Origin: CAZUXY01 sp964624235
Lineage (GTDB): Bacteria > Spirochaetota > UBA4802 > UBA5368
NCBI GenBank assembly: GCA_964624235.1
Contig: CAZUXY010000013.1
Location: 17,381 to 81,380, forward strand
Length of the DNA stretch: 64,000 nucleotides
Direction: 5' to 3'
Shown here: positions 46,901 through 55,372 of the stretch, piece by piece
Position numbering within the stretch: the first letter of the stretch is position 1
How the letters are laid out: each line of letters starts with the position of its first letter
Position numbers and translations under genes: made by a program
The notes under the pieces: model-generated
Database searches by the model: none
The model's input: only the letters and a program-made list of their open reading frames with translations
Told to the model about the DNA's origin: nothing

Positions 46901-47080
46901 ACCACTGTCATGGGACTGTTCCCCATGCTCCTAGGCGGCGGCGTAGGACACTCCCTCTGGCGTCCCCTTGCCCTTTCGGTCGCCGGAGGCCTGCTTTTCT
47001 CGACGGCGCTGACGCTTATCGGCATCCCCGCGTTGTTTGAAGTAATTACCAATTTAAGAATAAGGCGAGGTATTTCATGA
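43988..47080 (+). CDS. RND efflux pump, second subunit
   Basis: A 1030-residue paralogue of the preceding pump, with MTTYFVRNPISAWMLLLAVAVTG at the N-terminus, SGLALGAGMVVDNGIVVTEAV in helix 4 and GFIVLAGIAVNNGILLIDALN near the end. Translation starts in the stop of the first subunit. Sequence divergence between the two copies is large, so they are likely distinct subunits rather than a recent duplication. The next gene also overlaps its stop by four bases. Confidence 0.9.
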   Translation: MTTYFVRNPISAWMLLLAVAVTGFLGLRRLPVTLLPGTTLPALSVLIEYPGMSPEKMETLVAIPAEKAVKTVPGIRKITSVSEEGKSRINIHFTHGTDMKMASLWVREKICLIRHELPREVQEPLVLRYDPTDRPVLIAVIEKENATLEELRERAEREIKPWLQRIDGVAEVIIAGGVQREIHIDIDRGRFGVRDLTLDDIARAIQGENFSLPAGIIKTPAGEYHVYCDTRYETIEDIAGTALMKTPGDSVVRISDIAEVKRGFREKESIARLNGAERVTLYVHRAGDGNAFSVCTRSVETLKRISGYRSTVIYNQGNYIGAAVASAVRSCLWGMLIVTIVLAFFMKKELPVFAVSLSIPAAALFVFTGMFLLKMELTVMTISGLALGAGMVVDNGIVVTEAVFTDRKPGMASIIDAVMRIRGALIASTATTLGAFTPVAFGSFDMRSRYGDLAFTVSAALLASLAAALVLIPVCYSQFTPVTPLSTPLALRREKNINNTKLRGLIFNASQLFNNIMRRFDGFEKRLTAAYERIIERALRRPGRTVALTAAAAGLGILTAFTLHIDHADPFSPAEFYVYCEFPSGTSLDSIDRATRRAEEHIGKMKIAERTGARVEKWRGTITVVLKPKHASQARQEKIKSEIRRALNRFLHPLDGFAYIAEAGEQAAREIHISFLGSDDEMLRTIARTAAARVAAIHGVEDCLLRFREGRPEYRLVVDRQKSSILNMSPCAIGDFFRGVLFGPVITKFIDSDRELDVRMRYRSSERDSLPSLLSYEITGRKGEKIPAKELVCPEDGSSPGKIWRSNGRRAVTITARIGALPYGKAVTLLEKTLKTVKLPPEYGWEFDDEVKDIMESKQSMATAVAVAVLVVYMILASLFESFVLPLLMLVTVPLAAAGAFLLLFLTATPITVSTTIGFIVLAGIAVNNGILLIDALNREYRNRAPGQDIQNTLIINTCCTRFRPVLMTVLTTVMGLFPMLLGGGVGHSLWRPLALSVAGGLLFSTALTLIGIPALFEVITNLRIRRGIS

Positions 47081-47571
47081 AAGAAAACGATTTTTCATTT
47101 CTTGCGCTCATGTATGGTTTCGCGATGCTCCAGGTCGCGATCAACTATAATTCCTTTTCCCTGTTAAAAGTTTCACTATTCGGCGCGACAAACCTCACGC
47201 TCTTTTGTTTTTTCATGGCCGCCGGCCTGGTTGCGATCAAGGACGTAAACCAACGGAAGATCGTTGCAACCGATGTTGTCGTCTGCGTTCTTTACATGCT
47301 TGCGGGAGCGAACGTCGGTCACAAGCAGAAATGCTTTTTGTTCACGGCATGCTGGGCCGGCTTGATGCTGGCGATGGAAATACGGAATAGAAAAAGACCG
47401 ATCCGCGCACTCGGTCATGGTGTGATCATAGTTTTAGCCATCAGTGGTTTGATCATTGCCATCATCGTCAGAAGGGGAGAATGGGTATATCTTGTTACAG
47501 CCACGGTGTTTCTCTCCGTTTCCATCTCGCTCCTTTTGTTCTCCCGGGAAGTATACGCCCATGAAAAATAA
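47077..47571 (+). CDS. Small membrane protein of efflux operon
   Basis: A 164-residue protein with about five helices and a short cytoplasmic loop with KDVNQRKI and RNRKRPIRAL. It starts inside the stop of the second RND gene, so it is coupled to it. I do not recognise the family. It may stabilise the pump or act in a process linked to it. Confidence 0.65.
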   Translation: MKENDFSFLALMYGFAMLQVAINYNSFSLLKVSLFGATNLTLFCFFMAAGLVAIKDVNQRKIVATDVVVCVLYMLAGANVGHKQKCFLFTACWAGLMLAMEIRNRKRPIRALGHGVIIVLAISGLIIAIIVRRGEWVYLVTATVFLSVSISLLLFSREVYAHEK

Positions 47572-49117
47572 TAATCCCGGTCATCTTCGGTTTTCTCTCA
47601 TTGCCCTGTCACTGGTATGCATGTTGTTTGTCTACGGCTGTGAATGGGCGCCCGGTGCCGACAACCTGAAAATCCTCTCCTGCATTCCCGGGAACGGAGA
47701 ACGGGGTGTTACCGAAACGGCAGTGATCCGTATTGAGTTCAACCGTTCGGTGAAACGGGACACTCTTGAGGAGCAGTTTGTTTTCAAGACCCTATCTGGA
47801 TCGGTAAACGGTTCCTTTTCGTGGATTTCAGACAAGGAATTCCTCTACACACCGGATTCGCCGCTTGCTCTTGGTCTTCGGCACATGATCGAGATCCCCC
47901 GTGCAGTGCGCGATGCGGAAGGCAATCCTATGGCCATGGATTTTCTTTCCGATTTCTACACCGGTGCCGAAGGGACCTTCCTGCGGGTGGTCTTCTCCGA
48001 TCCGCCCTACACACTCGGCGGAATCGCCGGCATCGCCACGGATTATCCGGCCATTACGGTCACCTTTTCAGAGGCAATGGACATACAAAAAACCGAAACG
48101 GCTTTTTCTCTGAGTCCCCATGTCTACGGCTATTTTCAGTGGAACGCCGGGAGGACCGTTATGGAATATCGTTTAACCGCGCCGCTCGAATACGGCACCC
48201 GCTACACCCTCAACATTGCCGGCACCGCCGAAGATAATTCTGGTAACTCTTTAGGCGAAGCATACAGTGTTATTTTTTTCACCGTCGATGACCATGCCAT
48301 CCCCGAAATCCTCGGTATCCGTGACGCCGCAGCCTCTCCACCCCCCTGGTGGGACATTGACAGTCTCAACTCAGGATTAAGCAAGAACGCATCGATTGCC
48401 GTAGATTTTTCCAAAACCATGGACCGTCAATCCTGCGAGGCAGCCTTCAATATCTCCCCGTCCGCACATGGGACTTATACCTGGAACGCCTCTTCTACAT
48501 CCATGATTTTTATCCCCGATGAGCCCCTGAAGGAAGAAACAGTGTATACGATAACTATCGACGCCTCGGCGAAAGATGAAAACGGCCGCAGGCTTATTGC
48601 ACCCTACGGTCTATCAATCAGAACCGACGCGCCTGATTCGCTTTATGTCATCATCGGGAGTGTGTGGGGTTCTCATGACGGTGGTGTTGCAGATCCCTAC
48701 TTGGACCACCTGCTCTTCACAACGACACCGCCTTGGCCGGTATTGATCGATATGGGCCCTGTTGCCGTACCTGCAGCGCCGATCAGTCTTGAAAAAGACT
48801 TCTACTTCATGATACAGTTTCTTCGTTCCGACAATGCACCGGTCGCGGGCATGAATCTCTACAGCCTGTTTGAAAATGTTGAAATCAACGGACAGAGCAA
48901 CTTAACCACATCTCTTTCTCCCTTCATTAAAGACATTCTCCCGGGGCCAACCCCTGATCTTGTGATCATAGTGATAGGCGATATCGACAACAGCATTTCC
49001 ATCAATCCACCGGCGATTTACCGGGTCATCATAAAAGGACATGACACTGGCATCAGTGACATAAACGCCAACAATATGATTGAAGATTTCGTGTTTGATT
49101 TTCAGGACCAACTTTGA
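47561..49117 (+). CDS. Ig-like domain lipoprotein 1
   Basis: A 518-residue lipoprotein (signal ends MLFVYGC) made of Big_5/SbsA-like immunoglobulin-type domains, each with the pattern VTFSEAMD, ending in YTLNIAGTAEDNSGN or similar. At least three copies are visible (about 35-145, 155-270, 285-385), then a distinct beta-rich C-terminus. The ATG overlaps the previous frame by 11 bases. Such proteins are usually surface or cell-wall associated. A link with the efflux genes is suggested by the overlap only. Confidence 0.75.
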   Translation: MKNNNPGHLRFSLIALSLVCMLFVYGCEWAPGADNLKILSCIPGNGERGVTETAVIRIEFNRSVKRDTLEEQFVFKTLSGSVNGSFSWISDKEFLYTPDSPLALGLRHMIEIPRAVRDAEGNPMAMDFLSDFYTGAEGTFLRVVFSDPPYTLGGIAGIATDYPAITVTFSEAMDIQKTETAFSLSPHVYGYFQWNAGRTVMEYRLTAPLEYGTRYTLNIAGTAEDNSGNSLGEAYSVIFFTVDDHAIPEILGIRDAAASPPPWWDIDSLNSGLSKNASIAVDFSKTMDRQSCEAAFNISPSAHGTYTWNASSTSMIFIPDEPLKEETVYTITIDASAKDENGRRLIAPYGLSIRTDAPDSLYVIIGSVWGSHDGGVADPYLDHLLFTTTPPWPVLIDMGPVAVPAAPISLEKDFYFMIQFLRSDNAPVAGMNLYSLFENVEINGQSNLTTSLSPFIKDILPGPTPDLVIIVIGDIDNSISINPPAIYRVIIKGHDTGISDINANNMIEDFVFDFQDQL

Positions 49118-49130
49118 AGGAGACCTGAAC

Positions 49131-50543
49131 ATGAAAAAAACAAAAATACTCTTACTTGCACTATTAATATTTTATTATGCTGGATGTGTGGAGATTTCAG
49201 ACCATCTGGGTTTCAGCCGTCCCAGGGTAGTCAGCGTGTATCCTTCCCATCTTATGAACAACGTTCCTGAAGACACCGCCGTTGTCGTCATCTTCAGCAG
49301 TGACATGGACCGTGAAAAAACCTCAGACGAGTTCAGGCTTTCATCGCCGTCGGGGCCCGTCGAGGGATGCTTCAACTGGGTGGACGGTAAAACCCTCCAC
49401 TACACCCCGCGCACCCCCCTCATCAAGTACCATATGTACACCATCACTGTGGGCTCAGGGTCCGAGGATGTCAGGGGCAACGATCTGGAAAAGGCATATA
49501 CATCGGTGTTTTACACAAACGATGACCAGACGCCTCCCCACCTGGTCTCGCACATTCCCGCCGCAGACATTCTGGGAATTTTGCCTGGTCAGCACATCAT
49601 CCTTACCTTTTCAGAACCTGTTGATATTGACACCATTCATGACGGTATTACCATATCACCCGCCGTTGAAGGAAGCTTCACCTGGGACCCGTTGTACACC
49701 ACTATCACCTTCACGCCGCTGTACGGCCTTTCCTATGGAACAACCTACACCGTAACGGTGAACACCGGCATTACCGATGTTAACGGCAATAACCTGGAGG
49801 AAGCATACTCGTTCAACTTCACCGTGGGTGATGATTTCACCCCGCCGACAATTATATCTGTCTATCAGGAGCCTGCGGGGATCCCATGGGACATCAACCT
49901 CACCACCCATGGCATCGAGAAAAACCTTCCCCTGGTAATCGTTTTCTCGGAACCGGTGCACCGAAATACCCTTGCATTGCTCTCCCTTACCCCCTCCGCC
50001 GCGTTTTACCTGGACTCGCCGGCGCTATCAGACACGGTGCGGCTGGTCTTTACCGCGCCGCTTGAGAGCGAGACCCTTTACCGGCTGTTGCTCCCCTCTT
50101 CCATCACCGACGCGCAGGGGAACCGCCTTACTGATGACCGCCGATATTTTTTCTATACCGACGGGGCGCTCTCGGTGCGTCCAGTCGTCACGGCGATATA
50201 CGACCCCCACCTTGGGCGAAACTGGGTCCCGGGCGCGATTGAAACCCTTACGTTCCCCGCGCCGCCGTCCCATGATTACCCGGGAGTGGTAATCGTTTTC
50301 TCCCGGTCCATGGACCCGGTCACCGTTACGGTCGACCTGTCTGTCGCCGCCGGAAGCCCGTCCCTGGGCCCCAAGGTTATAGAGCCGCGCTGGAACGCCG
50401 CGTTTACTGAACTCACCGTCTCTCTCTGTAATTCAGACTCTGGATGTACCTATCGTTTCAAGATCGAAGGAGGCGCCGGCGGCGCGTGTGATATTAATGG
50501 AAATTATTTAAAAGAAGACCACCTGCAGTACCTGAGGTTTTAG
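49131..50543 (+). CDS. Ig-like domain lipoprotein 2
   Basis: A 470-residue lipoprotein (signal MKKTKILLLALLIFYYAGC) and a paralogue of the preceding one. It has Big_5-type repeats with VVIFSSDMD, ILTFSEPVD, IVFSEPVH and VIVFSRSMDP at their starts, about four domains in all. GGAGACCTG precedes the ATG. It lies 13 bases after the first Ig-like gene, so they are expressed together. Confidence 0.77.
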   Translation: MKKTKILLLALLIFYYAGCVEISDHLGFSRPRVVSVYPSHLMNNVPEDTAVVVIFSSDMDREKTSDEFRLSSPSGPVEGCFNWVDGKTLHYTPRTPLIKYHMYTITVGSGSEDVRGNDLEKAYTSVFYTNDDQTPPHLVSHIPAADILGILPGQHIILTFSEPVDIDTIHDGITISPAVEGSFTWDPLYTTITFTPLYGLSYGTTYTVTVNTGITDVNGNNLEEAYSFNFTVGDDFTPPTIISVYQEPAGIPWDINLTTHGIEKNLPLVIVFSEPVHRNTLALLSLTPSAAFYLDSPALSDTVRLVFTAPLESETLYRLLLPSSITDAQGNRLTDDRRYFFYTDGALSVRPVVTAIYDPHLGRNWVPGAIETLTFPAPPSHDYPGVVIVFSRSMDPVTVTVDLSVAAGSPSLGPKVIEPRWNAAFTELTVSLCNSDSGCTYRFKIEGGAGGACDINGNYLKEDHLQYLRF

Positions 50544-50585
50544 CGCCCTGCCGCGCGGGGTGCGGCAAGAGGCGGGCTCGCCCCT

Positions 50586-51089
50586 TTACTCCCGGGCCCC
50601 TTTCTCTTTCAAAAATTCCTCTATCTCTTTGTGCTTCTTGAAGTGCGCCTCGGTGAGCGCGGTGAAGCCGTTGGCCGCCTTCAGGTTCACGCCGGCCCCG
50701 GCCCGCACCAGGAGGCGCACCACCTTCAGGTGCCCCTCCCTCGACGCCATCATCAGGGCCGTCTCGCCGAAAAAGGCGCGCGCGTTCACGTCGGCCCCCT
50801 TGTTGATGAGGAGCAGCACCACCTCGAGCTTGCCGGCCCTGGCGGCGTGCATCAGCGGCGTCTCGCGGTTGAAGTCGCGCTCATTGGCCTTTACGCCCGC
50901 TTTAATCGCCGCGGTAACGGCGTCGACGTTTCCTTCGCGGGCTGCCCGGTGAATATCGGGGGCGACGGCCTTCTTCGGGGCGGCCCATCCCCAGGGCGTA
51001 ATCATGGCCAGGCATGCCAGCACCGTCGCGATACGCCGGGGGTTATTTCTGTTCCAGGGACTTCGGTTTTTTCTTCTCATCATCCGCAT
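50586..51089 (-). CDS. Exported ankyrin-repeat protein
   Basis: A protein of about 167 residues with a basic N-terminus and a signal-like stretch ([21 protein letters not shown]), then four ankyrin repeats ([40 protein letters not shown] and others) and a final EKGARE. The start is uncertain among ATG 51089, 51083 and 51080. All overlap the end of tatA by about 40 bases, which is unusual but necessary for the signal peptide. It resembles the ankyrin protein at 63136. Confidence 0.78.
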   Translation of the reverse strand: MRMMRRKNRSPWNRNNPRRIATVLACLAMITPWGWAAPKKAVAPDIHRAAREGNVDAVTAAIKAGVKANERDFNRETPLMHAARAGKLEVVLLLINKGADVNARAFFGETALMMASREGHLKVVRLLVRAGAGVNLKAANGFTALTEAHFKKHKEIEEFLKEKGARE

Positions 51090-51222
51090 CGTCTTTCATC
51101 CCCTTCTTGAATTCCTTCACGCCCGATCCCAGGTCTTTCATTATCTTCGGAATTTTCCCCGCCCCGAATATCAAAAGCAGCACTATTATGATTATCAACA
51201 CCTCGGTGAATCCCAGTCCCAT
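51043..51222 (-). CDS. tatA: Sec-independent translocase TatA
   Basis: A 59-residue protein too short for a typical ORF cutoff: [20 protein letters not shown], then [21 protein letters not shown] and a charged tail. One N-terminal membrane helix, the FGAGKIP hinge and the amphipathic helix are the TatA hallmarks. It forms the pore-like assembly that exports folded proteins. GGGGAGG lies before the ATG. It sits downstream of a histidine kinase and overlaps the ankyrin gene. No tatC is in the window. A Tat-like signal on the MBL protein at 59350 could use it. Confidence 0.88.
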   Translation of the reverse strand: MGLGFTEVLIIIIVLLLIFGAGKIPKIMKDLGSGVKEFKKGMKDDADDEKKKPKSLEQK

Positions 51223-51323
51223 TGAGGTCCTCCCCGCGTTTCAGTATCCGGCGCACCGCCGCCGGGCATACCGGTATGGATACGGCTTTGAATCCAAAAG
51301 GCAACCACAAAACGCCCGCACCT

Positions 51324-53381
51324 TCATCCCGGCAGGTTCAGGCGCAGCGTGAACTCGGTGCCGCCTTCGGCGAGATTGCGCGCCGTTATATCGCCCCCGT
51401 GGTCGCTCACTATCTTCTTCACTATAGCAAGCCCCAGGCCCACGCCCGTGACCTTGGTGGTGTAGAAAGGCTCGAAGACGCGCTCCACATCGTCGATGGT
51501 AATGCCCCTGCCGCTGTCCCTCACGTAGATCTCGATCTTCTCGTCCCCCGAGCTTGTGCCTATGACGACTCTCCCGCCGGCGGGGGTCGCGTCGATGGAG
51601 TTCTGAAGCAGGTTCAGCATCACCTGCTTGAGCTGGTTGAAGTCAGACTTCACCAGGGGGATCTCCTCCTCCAGCCGCATCTCCACCCGTATCTTCTTCT
51701 CCTGGAACACGTTCCGCAGCAGGTCATAGGTGTCGTGTATCACTTGGTTGATGTTGTTGAACTCCTGTATGTGCGGTGAGGGCCGGGTGAAGTCCATCAC
51801 GTTGGCCAGCACCTTTTCCAGCCGCTCCGACTCGTTGAGAATGACCTCTGTCGCCTTTCTGATCATCTCCTCGTTCCTGCCGGTGTCCCTCATGAGCTGC
51901 ATAATACGCCGGGCGTACCCTCCCATGGTGACCAGGGGATTGCGTATCTCGTGGGCTATATGGGTGGCGATGCGCCCCACCGCCGCCATCTTCTCGGACT
52001 CTACGATGGCCTCCTGCCGGTCAGAGAGCTTCTGCATCTCCCGTTTCAAAAGCGAGAGGTTGTTGTAGCTTTCTATCGAAAGGGCCGCCTGGTAGGCGAA
52101 TATGGTAAGCAGCTCCACGCTGTCGCGGCTTATGGGAACGCGATTGAACTTGTTGTCGGCCGCGATCACGCCTATGGGCCTGTTCGCCGCCACCAGCGGC
52201 ACCACCACGAACTCCTGCACTTCCATCAGGTCGGCGATGCCGGGACCCACCTGCGGGTCATTGTACGCGTCGGCTATGTGGACGCTTTCGGCGATGTCCA
52301 TGCTCCTGGTGAAGACGTTTTCGGCGTCAAGCTTAAAACGGGCCTCCGTGACCTTCTGATACAGCACCCTACCCTCCCTGGTGCCGCCGTTCGGGGGATT
52401 GGCCTGTTTCATGAGATCGACCGATCCGCCCGAAAGGGAACTCCAAATCTCTATGGCCTCTTCCATGGTATCGGGCCCAACCGCCATCCTCCCGGCAAGC
52501 GCCTGCTCCTTCTCGTCCACGAGAAAAAGCATCGCGCGGTTGAACCCCAGGCCCGACCCCGCGGTGGCGCCGGTGAGGATGGCGTAGAGCACCTGGTCGA
52601 TCTCCTCGTCTTTCTGGATCGATTCCGATATGCGGCTGATCAGGCTGATCTGGTAGTCCTTTTTGAGCTTGCCGGTGATGTCGTCCATCACCATGGTGAT
52701 CTGCTGCTTCCCCTGCGCCACCATGCGGGTGATCTTGACGTCCACGATGACGCTGATGCGGTTCCGCGAGAGCAGGTGTGTCTTTTCCAGCACCACCGAG
52801 TCGCCGACGGCGCCCAGCGAGCCGATGGCGTCCTTTATGCGGCTGGTGAGAAAAAGAAAGAGGCTGTCGATGCTCTTCCCGTAGATCGAGCTCAGTTCGT
52901 AGAGAAACTTGTTGCAGAAGCTCTCGTTTGCGAACACCACCTCCAGCTTGTCGTTCAGCACCAGAAAATACGAGCTCATTGAGAGCACGACGTTGTTGTA
53001 CATCTCCCTCAGCCGTTCTATCTCACCCCGCTGCGAAACCACGATGTCCTCGAAGTGCACGCCGATGACGGCCAGGTCATTGCATATCCTGGCCAGCTCA
53101 TCCGCGCCGCCATGGCGGTTTTTCGCCATCACGTAGCGGCCCCTCTTGAATTCCCCTATGATTTTTTTTATGTAGTCCAGCCTGTTGAACCAGAAACGCT
53201 TTTCCACCAGGATGATAACGATAATCTTCACCGCAACGAACAACGCCGCCGCCGGCGCCGCCTGCCAGTAGACCTCGGCGTCCCTTTTTAACCTGTCATG
53301 GAAAACCAAGAGCAGATATCCCAGAAGGAGGATGTCCGGAAGCATGAGCAGTAAAATCTGGTTCAATAAGCTCTTTCTCAT
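51324..53381 (-). CDS. Membrane histidine kinase with PAS and GAF
   Basis: A 685-residue sensor. Two N-terminal membrane helices (QILLLMLPDILLLGYLLLVF and AAALFVAVKIIVIILVE) are followed by a HAMP-like region, a PAS domain (about 130-235), a GAF domain (about 265-430), a HisKA domain with phospho-His in IATHIAHEIRNPLVTMGGY and an ATPase with NLLQNSIDA, RDSGRGI and GVGLGLAIVKKIV. No receiver partner is adjacent; tatA and an ankyrin gene lie downstream. The signal is unknown. Confidence 0.9.
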   Translation of the reverse strand: MRKSLLNQILLLMLPDILLLGYLLLVFHDRLKRDAEVYWQAAPAAALFVAVKIIVIILVEKRFWFNRLDYIKKIIGEFKRGRYVMAKNRHGGADELARICNDLAVIGVHFEDIVVSQRGEIERLREMYNNVVLSMSSYFLVLNDKLEVVFANESFCNKFLYELSSIYGKSIDSLFLFLTSRIKDAIGSLGAVGDSVVLEKTHLLSRNRISVIVDVKITRMVAQGKQQITMVMDDITGKLKKDYQISLISRISESIQKDEEIDQVLYAILTGATAGSGLGFNRAMLFLVDEKEQALAGRMAVGPDTMEEAIEIWSSLSGGSVDLMKQANPPNGGTREGRVLYQKVTEARFKLDAENVFTRSMDIAESVHIADAYNDPQVGPGIADLMEVQEFVVVPLVAANRPIGVIAADNKFNRVPISRDSVELLTIFAYQAALSIESYNNLSLLKREMQKLSDRQEAIVESEKMAAVGRIATHIAHEIRNPLVTMGGYARRIMQLMRDTGRNEEMIRKATEVILNESERLEKVLANVMDFTRPSPHIQEFNNINQVIHDTYDLLRNVFQEKKIRVEMRLEEEIPLVKSDFNQLKQVMLNLLQNSIDATPAGGRVVIGTSSGDEKIEIYVRDSGRGITIDDVERVFEPFYTTKVTGVGLGLAIVKKIVSDHGGDITARNLAEGGTEFTLRLNLPG

Positions 53382-53556
53382 GGAAAACCGACCGGGTCCG
53401 TCCTCACGGGGAGGAAGCGCGGACCGTTATACCCCCTGCGGAACATCCCCACTCCCCGCGTGAATGTTAAAGGATTATGCTCTTGACGTGGAAACAATGC
53501 CGGGCGAGAATCGGCGGGCACGTTCCGCAATCAGGGCTTTCACTTCATATGTAATC

Positions 53557-54162
53557 ATGAAACTGGTTATTGCAACAAAAAATAGGCACAAGATCGCCGA
53601 AATAACGGGCAAACTGGCTTCCGGGGGTTCAATCCAGTTCCTTTCACTCCTGGATTACGCCGACCCCCCCGAGATCATCGAAGACGGCGCCACCTTCGCC
53701 GAGAACGCCGTAATAAAGGCGAAGGCGGTCTGCCGGTTCACCGGTCTTCCGGCGCTGGCCGATGATTCGGGACTGGTGGTAGACGCCCTGAACGGGGAGC
53801 CCGGCGTGTACTCGGCGCGCTACGCTGGCGAGGGCGCCTCAGACCGGGAACGGAACCTTCTGGTGCTGCGAAAGATGGAGCACGTGCCGCACGAGAAACG
53901 CACGGCGAGGTTCGTCTGCGTCATCGCCGTCGCGCTGCCCGACGGAACGGTTTATACAACCGAGGGCCGCTGTGAGGGCAGTATCCTGCGCGCGGAAAAG
54001 GGTGAGGGAGGTTTCGGGTACGATCCCATCTTTTTCATCCCCGGCAGGGGAAAGACCATGGCCGAACTTTCGATGGAAGAGAAAAACACCCTGAGCCACC
54101 GGGCCGTTGCGCTGGCACAGGCCGAGATCCTTTTGAACACCATCGTTACATCCGGTAACTGA
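53557..54162 (+). CDS. rdgB: XTP/dITP pyrophosphatase
   Basis: A 201-residue house-cleaning enzyme that hydrolyses ITP, dITP and XTP to monophosphates so damaged purines stay out of nucleic acids. The start MKLVIATKNRHKIAEI, the ENAVIKAKAVCRFTGLPALADDSGL block, GVYSARYAGEGASDRER and GFGYDPIFFIPG are all family signatures. The start at 53557 is where the fold begins; an in-frame ATG at 53464 is less likely. No good Shine-Dalgarno site is seen. Confidence 0.93.
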   Translation: MKLVIATKNRHKIAEITGKLASGGSIQFLSLLDYADPPEIIEDGATFAENAVIKAKAVCRFTGLPALADDSGLVVDALNGEPGVYSARYAGEGASDRERNLLVLRKMEHVPHEKRTARFVCVIAVALPDGTVYTTEGRCEGSILRAEKGEGGFGYDPIFFIPGRGKTMAELSMEEKNTLSHRAVALAQAEILLNTIVTSGN

Positions 54163-54223
54163 GCGCGGAGCAGCATGCTCCCTCTACGAGAAATTTCGTG
54201 AGCAGCACGGCGGGAATACTTGA

Positions 54224-54255
54224 TTGACATTTTTACACGCGCCATGCACTATATA
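54224..54255 (+). promoter_or_regulatory. Possible promoter of small-protein cluster
   Basis: TTGACA (54224-54229) and TATATA (54250-54255) with a 20-base spacer, longer than ideal. It precedes the 40-residue gene at 54340. Confidence 0.3.
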
Positions 54256-54339
54256 GCCGCAATCATGACGCGAATATCTGTTTTTACTATACCTCTGGAG
54301 CGTTTCTGTATATAAACAGGCCGGTAATTGGGAGAACCT

Positions 54340-54462
54340 ATGACAGCGAAAGAAGAAGAGAACCTGAAAAAGAAGATCAAAGAGTATCTCGATAAACTGC
54401 CTGAAACCCAGAGGCAGACGGCCATTAACGGACTTATCAGCTTTCTGGAAGGTCTCAAGTAG
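54340..54462 (+). CDS. Very small protein, 40 aa
   Basis: GGGAG (54330-54334) precedes ATG 54340. The peptide MTAKEEENLKKKIKEYLDKL and so on is highly charged and predicted helical, with a hydrophobic end (INGLISFLEGLK). It is too short for routine gene calls. It lies 35 bases before a Cys-rich protein gene. Function unknown; it may be a real small protein because of the ribosome site and clear helix pattern. Confidence 0.5.
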   Translation: MTAKEEENLKKKIKEYLDKLPETQRQTAINGLISFLEGLK

Positions 54463-54497
54463 AGTACCGCTGGAATACTCTTCCCGGAGATGGGCAC

Positions 54498-54692
54498 ATG
54501 AAGTCTCTCGAAGAATGCCGGTCGTGCAGCCACCATGTCGATGAAATAGGTCTGCAGGTGGTCTGCGATTACTGGAACGAGCTGGAATGCCGGCCGATCC
54601 ACAGAGACGAGAATACACTGGAAGATTTCGTCGTTCCCTGCCCGTGGGATGAAATACTGGAATTTGAAAGCCGGCGGCAGGTATCGGCATAA
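54498..54692 (+). CDS. Small Cys-rich protein, 64 aa
   Basis: A 64-residue protein with CRSCSHHVDEIGLQVVCDYWNEL and a later CPWDEI. The cysteine and histidine spacing (CxxC-xH, C, C) suggests a zinc-binding fold. GGAG precedes the ATG. It is a paralogue of the next small gene: both share CxxC, HxxxxIG, VxCxYWxxL and CPxD. No family name is known to me. Confidence 0.6.
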   Translation: MKSLEECRSCSHHVDEIGLQVVCDYWNELECRPIHRDENTLEDFVVPCPWDEILEFESRRQVSA

Positions 54693-54821
54693 CGAAAAGC
54701 ATTTATATAAAGGAAGTCGTTTATCACTCTAACCGGTTCATGAAGCCACGGTGTCCAGTGTCAGCGTAACAGCATAATGACAAGCGCGCCGGTGTTTCTT
54801 GTTCCATTTACAGGTTGATCG

Positions 54822-54992
54822 GTGAAACTCTCGGATTGCAAAAAATGCCATAACCATTTCGATGTGATAGGCGACAGCGTACTGTGCAAATACTGGAAAG
54901 ACCTTCAATATATCATAATAATGAATGACCCCACGGATGGTAACGCCATAGTCGTCGGGTGCCCCATCGATCCCGATCGCGCACAGGAATAG
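54822..54992 (+). CDS. Small Cys-rich protein, 56 aa, GTG start
   Basis: A 56-residue protein beginning at GTG 54822: residues read KLSDCKKCHNHFDVIGDS, VLCKYWKDLQY and GCPIDP. It matches the preceding 64-residue protein in its cysteine, aromatic and proline positions, which is why I accept it despite the GTG start and short length. AGG lies about 8 bases upstream. Probably a zinc-binding protein; role unknown. Confidence 0.5.
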   Translation: MKLSDCKKCHNHFDVIGDSVLCKYWKDLQYIIIMNDPTDGNAIVVGCPIDPDRAQE

Positions 54993-55372
54993 CGGTTTTG
55001 TATAAAAACGGCATTATTTGCCGGTAAGACGCATTTCAGCCATGCCGTATCCGGCCATCCGCACAGGGATTAACTTCCGCTGTCCGCGGCGGTGCAGGCC
55101 GGTGATACCGTTCGTATTCCATCAAATCGCCGGTCGCACTATAGAAAAAGTGCTTGAACCGTGGAATCATGAATACAATAAAAAAACCGCCAGCCTTTCA
55201 CCTTGATGAAAAACCACCCGGTTTTCAAACGCCGTATCGCCCGGTGTTCACCGGAACGACAAAACAGGGTTGATTTTTTTATGTATATTCAAAACATGAG
55301 TATCCGCGAAACCATGATATGGTCGCGATACTGAAATTTGAATAATTCAAACACGAAGAGACACACTCGAAT
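54993..55372. other. Intergenic region, no gene seen
   Basis: 380 bases. An open frame at 55018-55206 has no Shine-Dalgarno site or credible fold, so I do not accept it. No RNA or terminator is clear. The right part holds the upstream region of the PAS gene. Confidence 0.4.

Noticed and set aside
53611..53641. tRNA-like GGTTCAATCC motif
   Set aside because: It lies within the rdgB coding sequence and no cloverleaf can be formed. No other tRNA arm was found.
55018..55206. Open frame of 62 codons
   Set aside because: No ribosome site, rich in Arg and Pro without pattern, no neighbour context.
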